This document shows positions 63,674 through 64,000 of a stretch of 64,000 nucleotides of DNA, piece by piece. The notes under the pieces are model-generated. The model made no database searches. It was not told where the DNA came from and was given only the letters and a program-made list of their open reading frames with translations. Position 1 is the stretch's first letter, and each line of letters starts with the position of its first letter. The DNA is taken from NCBI GenBank assembly GCA_018831195.1, contig JAHJDP010000028.1, forward strand, positions 1-64,000, given 5' to 3'. The stretch is from Candidatus Eisenbacteria bacterium (lineage in GTDB: Bacteria; Eisenbacteria; RBG-16-71-46; CAIMUX01; JAHJDP01). The position numbers and the translations under genes are program-made.

Positions 63674-64000
63674 TTATAGCATGCGGGTATGGGATCCGCA
63701 ATTGAAAGCCCTGTATTGAACGCTGCTTTTTTGTTGAAGCGGGCCGAGATCGATATGCCCCCTGCCAAAGAACGGCCTTAAAAACCAGCGGCCGCGTCCT
63801 GCCGAAAGACAAATGGGACCATCAACCTCGGTATCAATGGCGATGATGCCATATTCCCGGATTCGATTCAGTACTTTCGAGCCCCCGAGCCCCTCCAGCG
63901 TTCTTTTTCCCAAGGCGATGGCCGCTTCCGGATGAACCGCTTCTAAAAAACCGGGCGTGGTCGACGTCTCGCGCCCGTGATGAGCGAGTTTCAGGAGCCG
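63674..64000 (-). CDS. ComEC-type competence/metallo-beta-lactamase protein, C-terminal end (partial)
   Basis: The frame is open from the right edge and ends at 63674, giving 108 residues. LKLAHHGRETSTTPGFLEAVHPEAAIALG matches the C-terminal metallo-beta-lactamase-like domain of ComEC/Rec2 DNA uptake proteins (HHGSxxSS..FLxxxxPxxA), and RIREYGIIAIDTEVDGPICLS matches its TDxDGAI end. The membrane part lies outside the window. Divergence of the tail after GRWFLRP is normal. If complete it would transport single-stranded DNA across the inner membrane. Confidence 0.75.
   Translation of the reverse strand, partial: RLLKLAHHGRETSTTPGFLEAVHPEAAIALGKRTLEGLGGSKVLNRIREYGIIAIDTEVDGPICLSAGRGRWFLRPFFGRGHIDLGPLQQKSSVQYRAFNCGSHTRML

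Noticed and set aside
1..64000. Defence, prophage, secretion or biosynthetic island
   Set aside because: Apart from the edge fragment, genes are core metabolism, envelope, repair and proteolysis with tight operon spacing; no system of that kind was found.

Overview
The window reads as ordinary chromosomal core genome from a Gram-negative bacterium with lipopolysaccharide. It carries lpxA, lpxB, lpxC-fabZ, lpxD, lpxK and waaA, plus BamA, a Skp/OmpH-type chaperone, Lol transport genes and lnt. Two traits point to the Fibrobacterota-Chlorobiota-Bacteroidota (FCB) side of the tree, perhaps an uncultured lineage such as Eisenbacteria or Latescibacteria. These are the LpxC-FabZ fusion and a long insert in SecA like that of Bacteroidota SecA. 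The phylum is an inference; no rRNA or tRNA gene was seen. The sequence is GC-rich, and TTG and GTG starts are common.

Nearly everything lies on the minus strand, so transcription runs from high to low coordinates. Only a small lipoprotein gene (7912-8484) and rpsT (42659-42928) are on the plus strand. Block A (43017-64000) runs comEC (partial)-purC-purH-guaA-lytic transglycosylase-polyprenol/DAG kinase-like-secA-topA-xerC-hslV-hslU-argF-Ig-like lipoprotein-dapF-dapA-dapB. Block B (35789-42508) runs lnt-rlmI-asd-truA-purN-HEAT-like exported protein. lnt is frameshifted at a G8 tract and asd has an in-frame amber codon. A single exported protein with its own promoter and terminator follows (34677-35697).

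Block C (8524-34549) is a near-continuous, mostly overlapping train of about 26 kb: transaldolase-htrA-purB-purL-purQ-PurS-like-purF-lolE-lolD-mcsA-mcsB-clpC-bamA-ompH-lpxD-lpxC/fabZ-lpxA-Gfo/Idh-lpxB-DUF374 acyltransferase-waaA-lpxK. It joins purine synthesis, lipoprotein export, arginine-phosphate proteolysis, outer-membrane protein assembly and the lipid A pathway. Block D (1-7772) runs nadB-Minf_1886 family-GT9-mgtC-hypothetical-mutL-miaA, followed by the start of a transposase-like gene cut by the left edge.

I found no defence island, CRISPR array, prophage or biosynthetic cluster. The points most worth checking are an internally duplicated PurS-like protein that looks like a one-chain PurS dimer, the asd amber codon, the lnt homopolymer frameshift, a McsA-McsB-ClpC set without CtsR in an LPS-bearing bacterium, and a sugar-nucleotide oxidoreductase between lpxA and lpxB.
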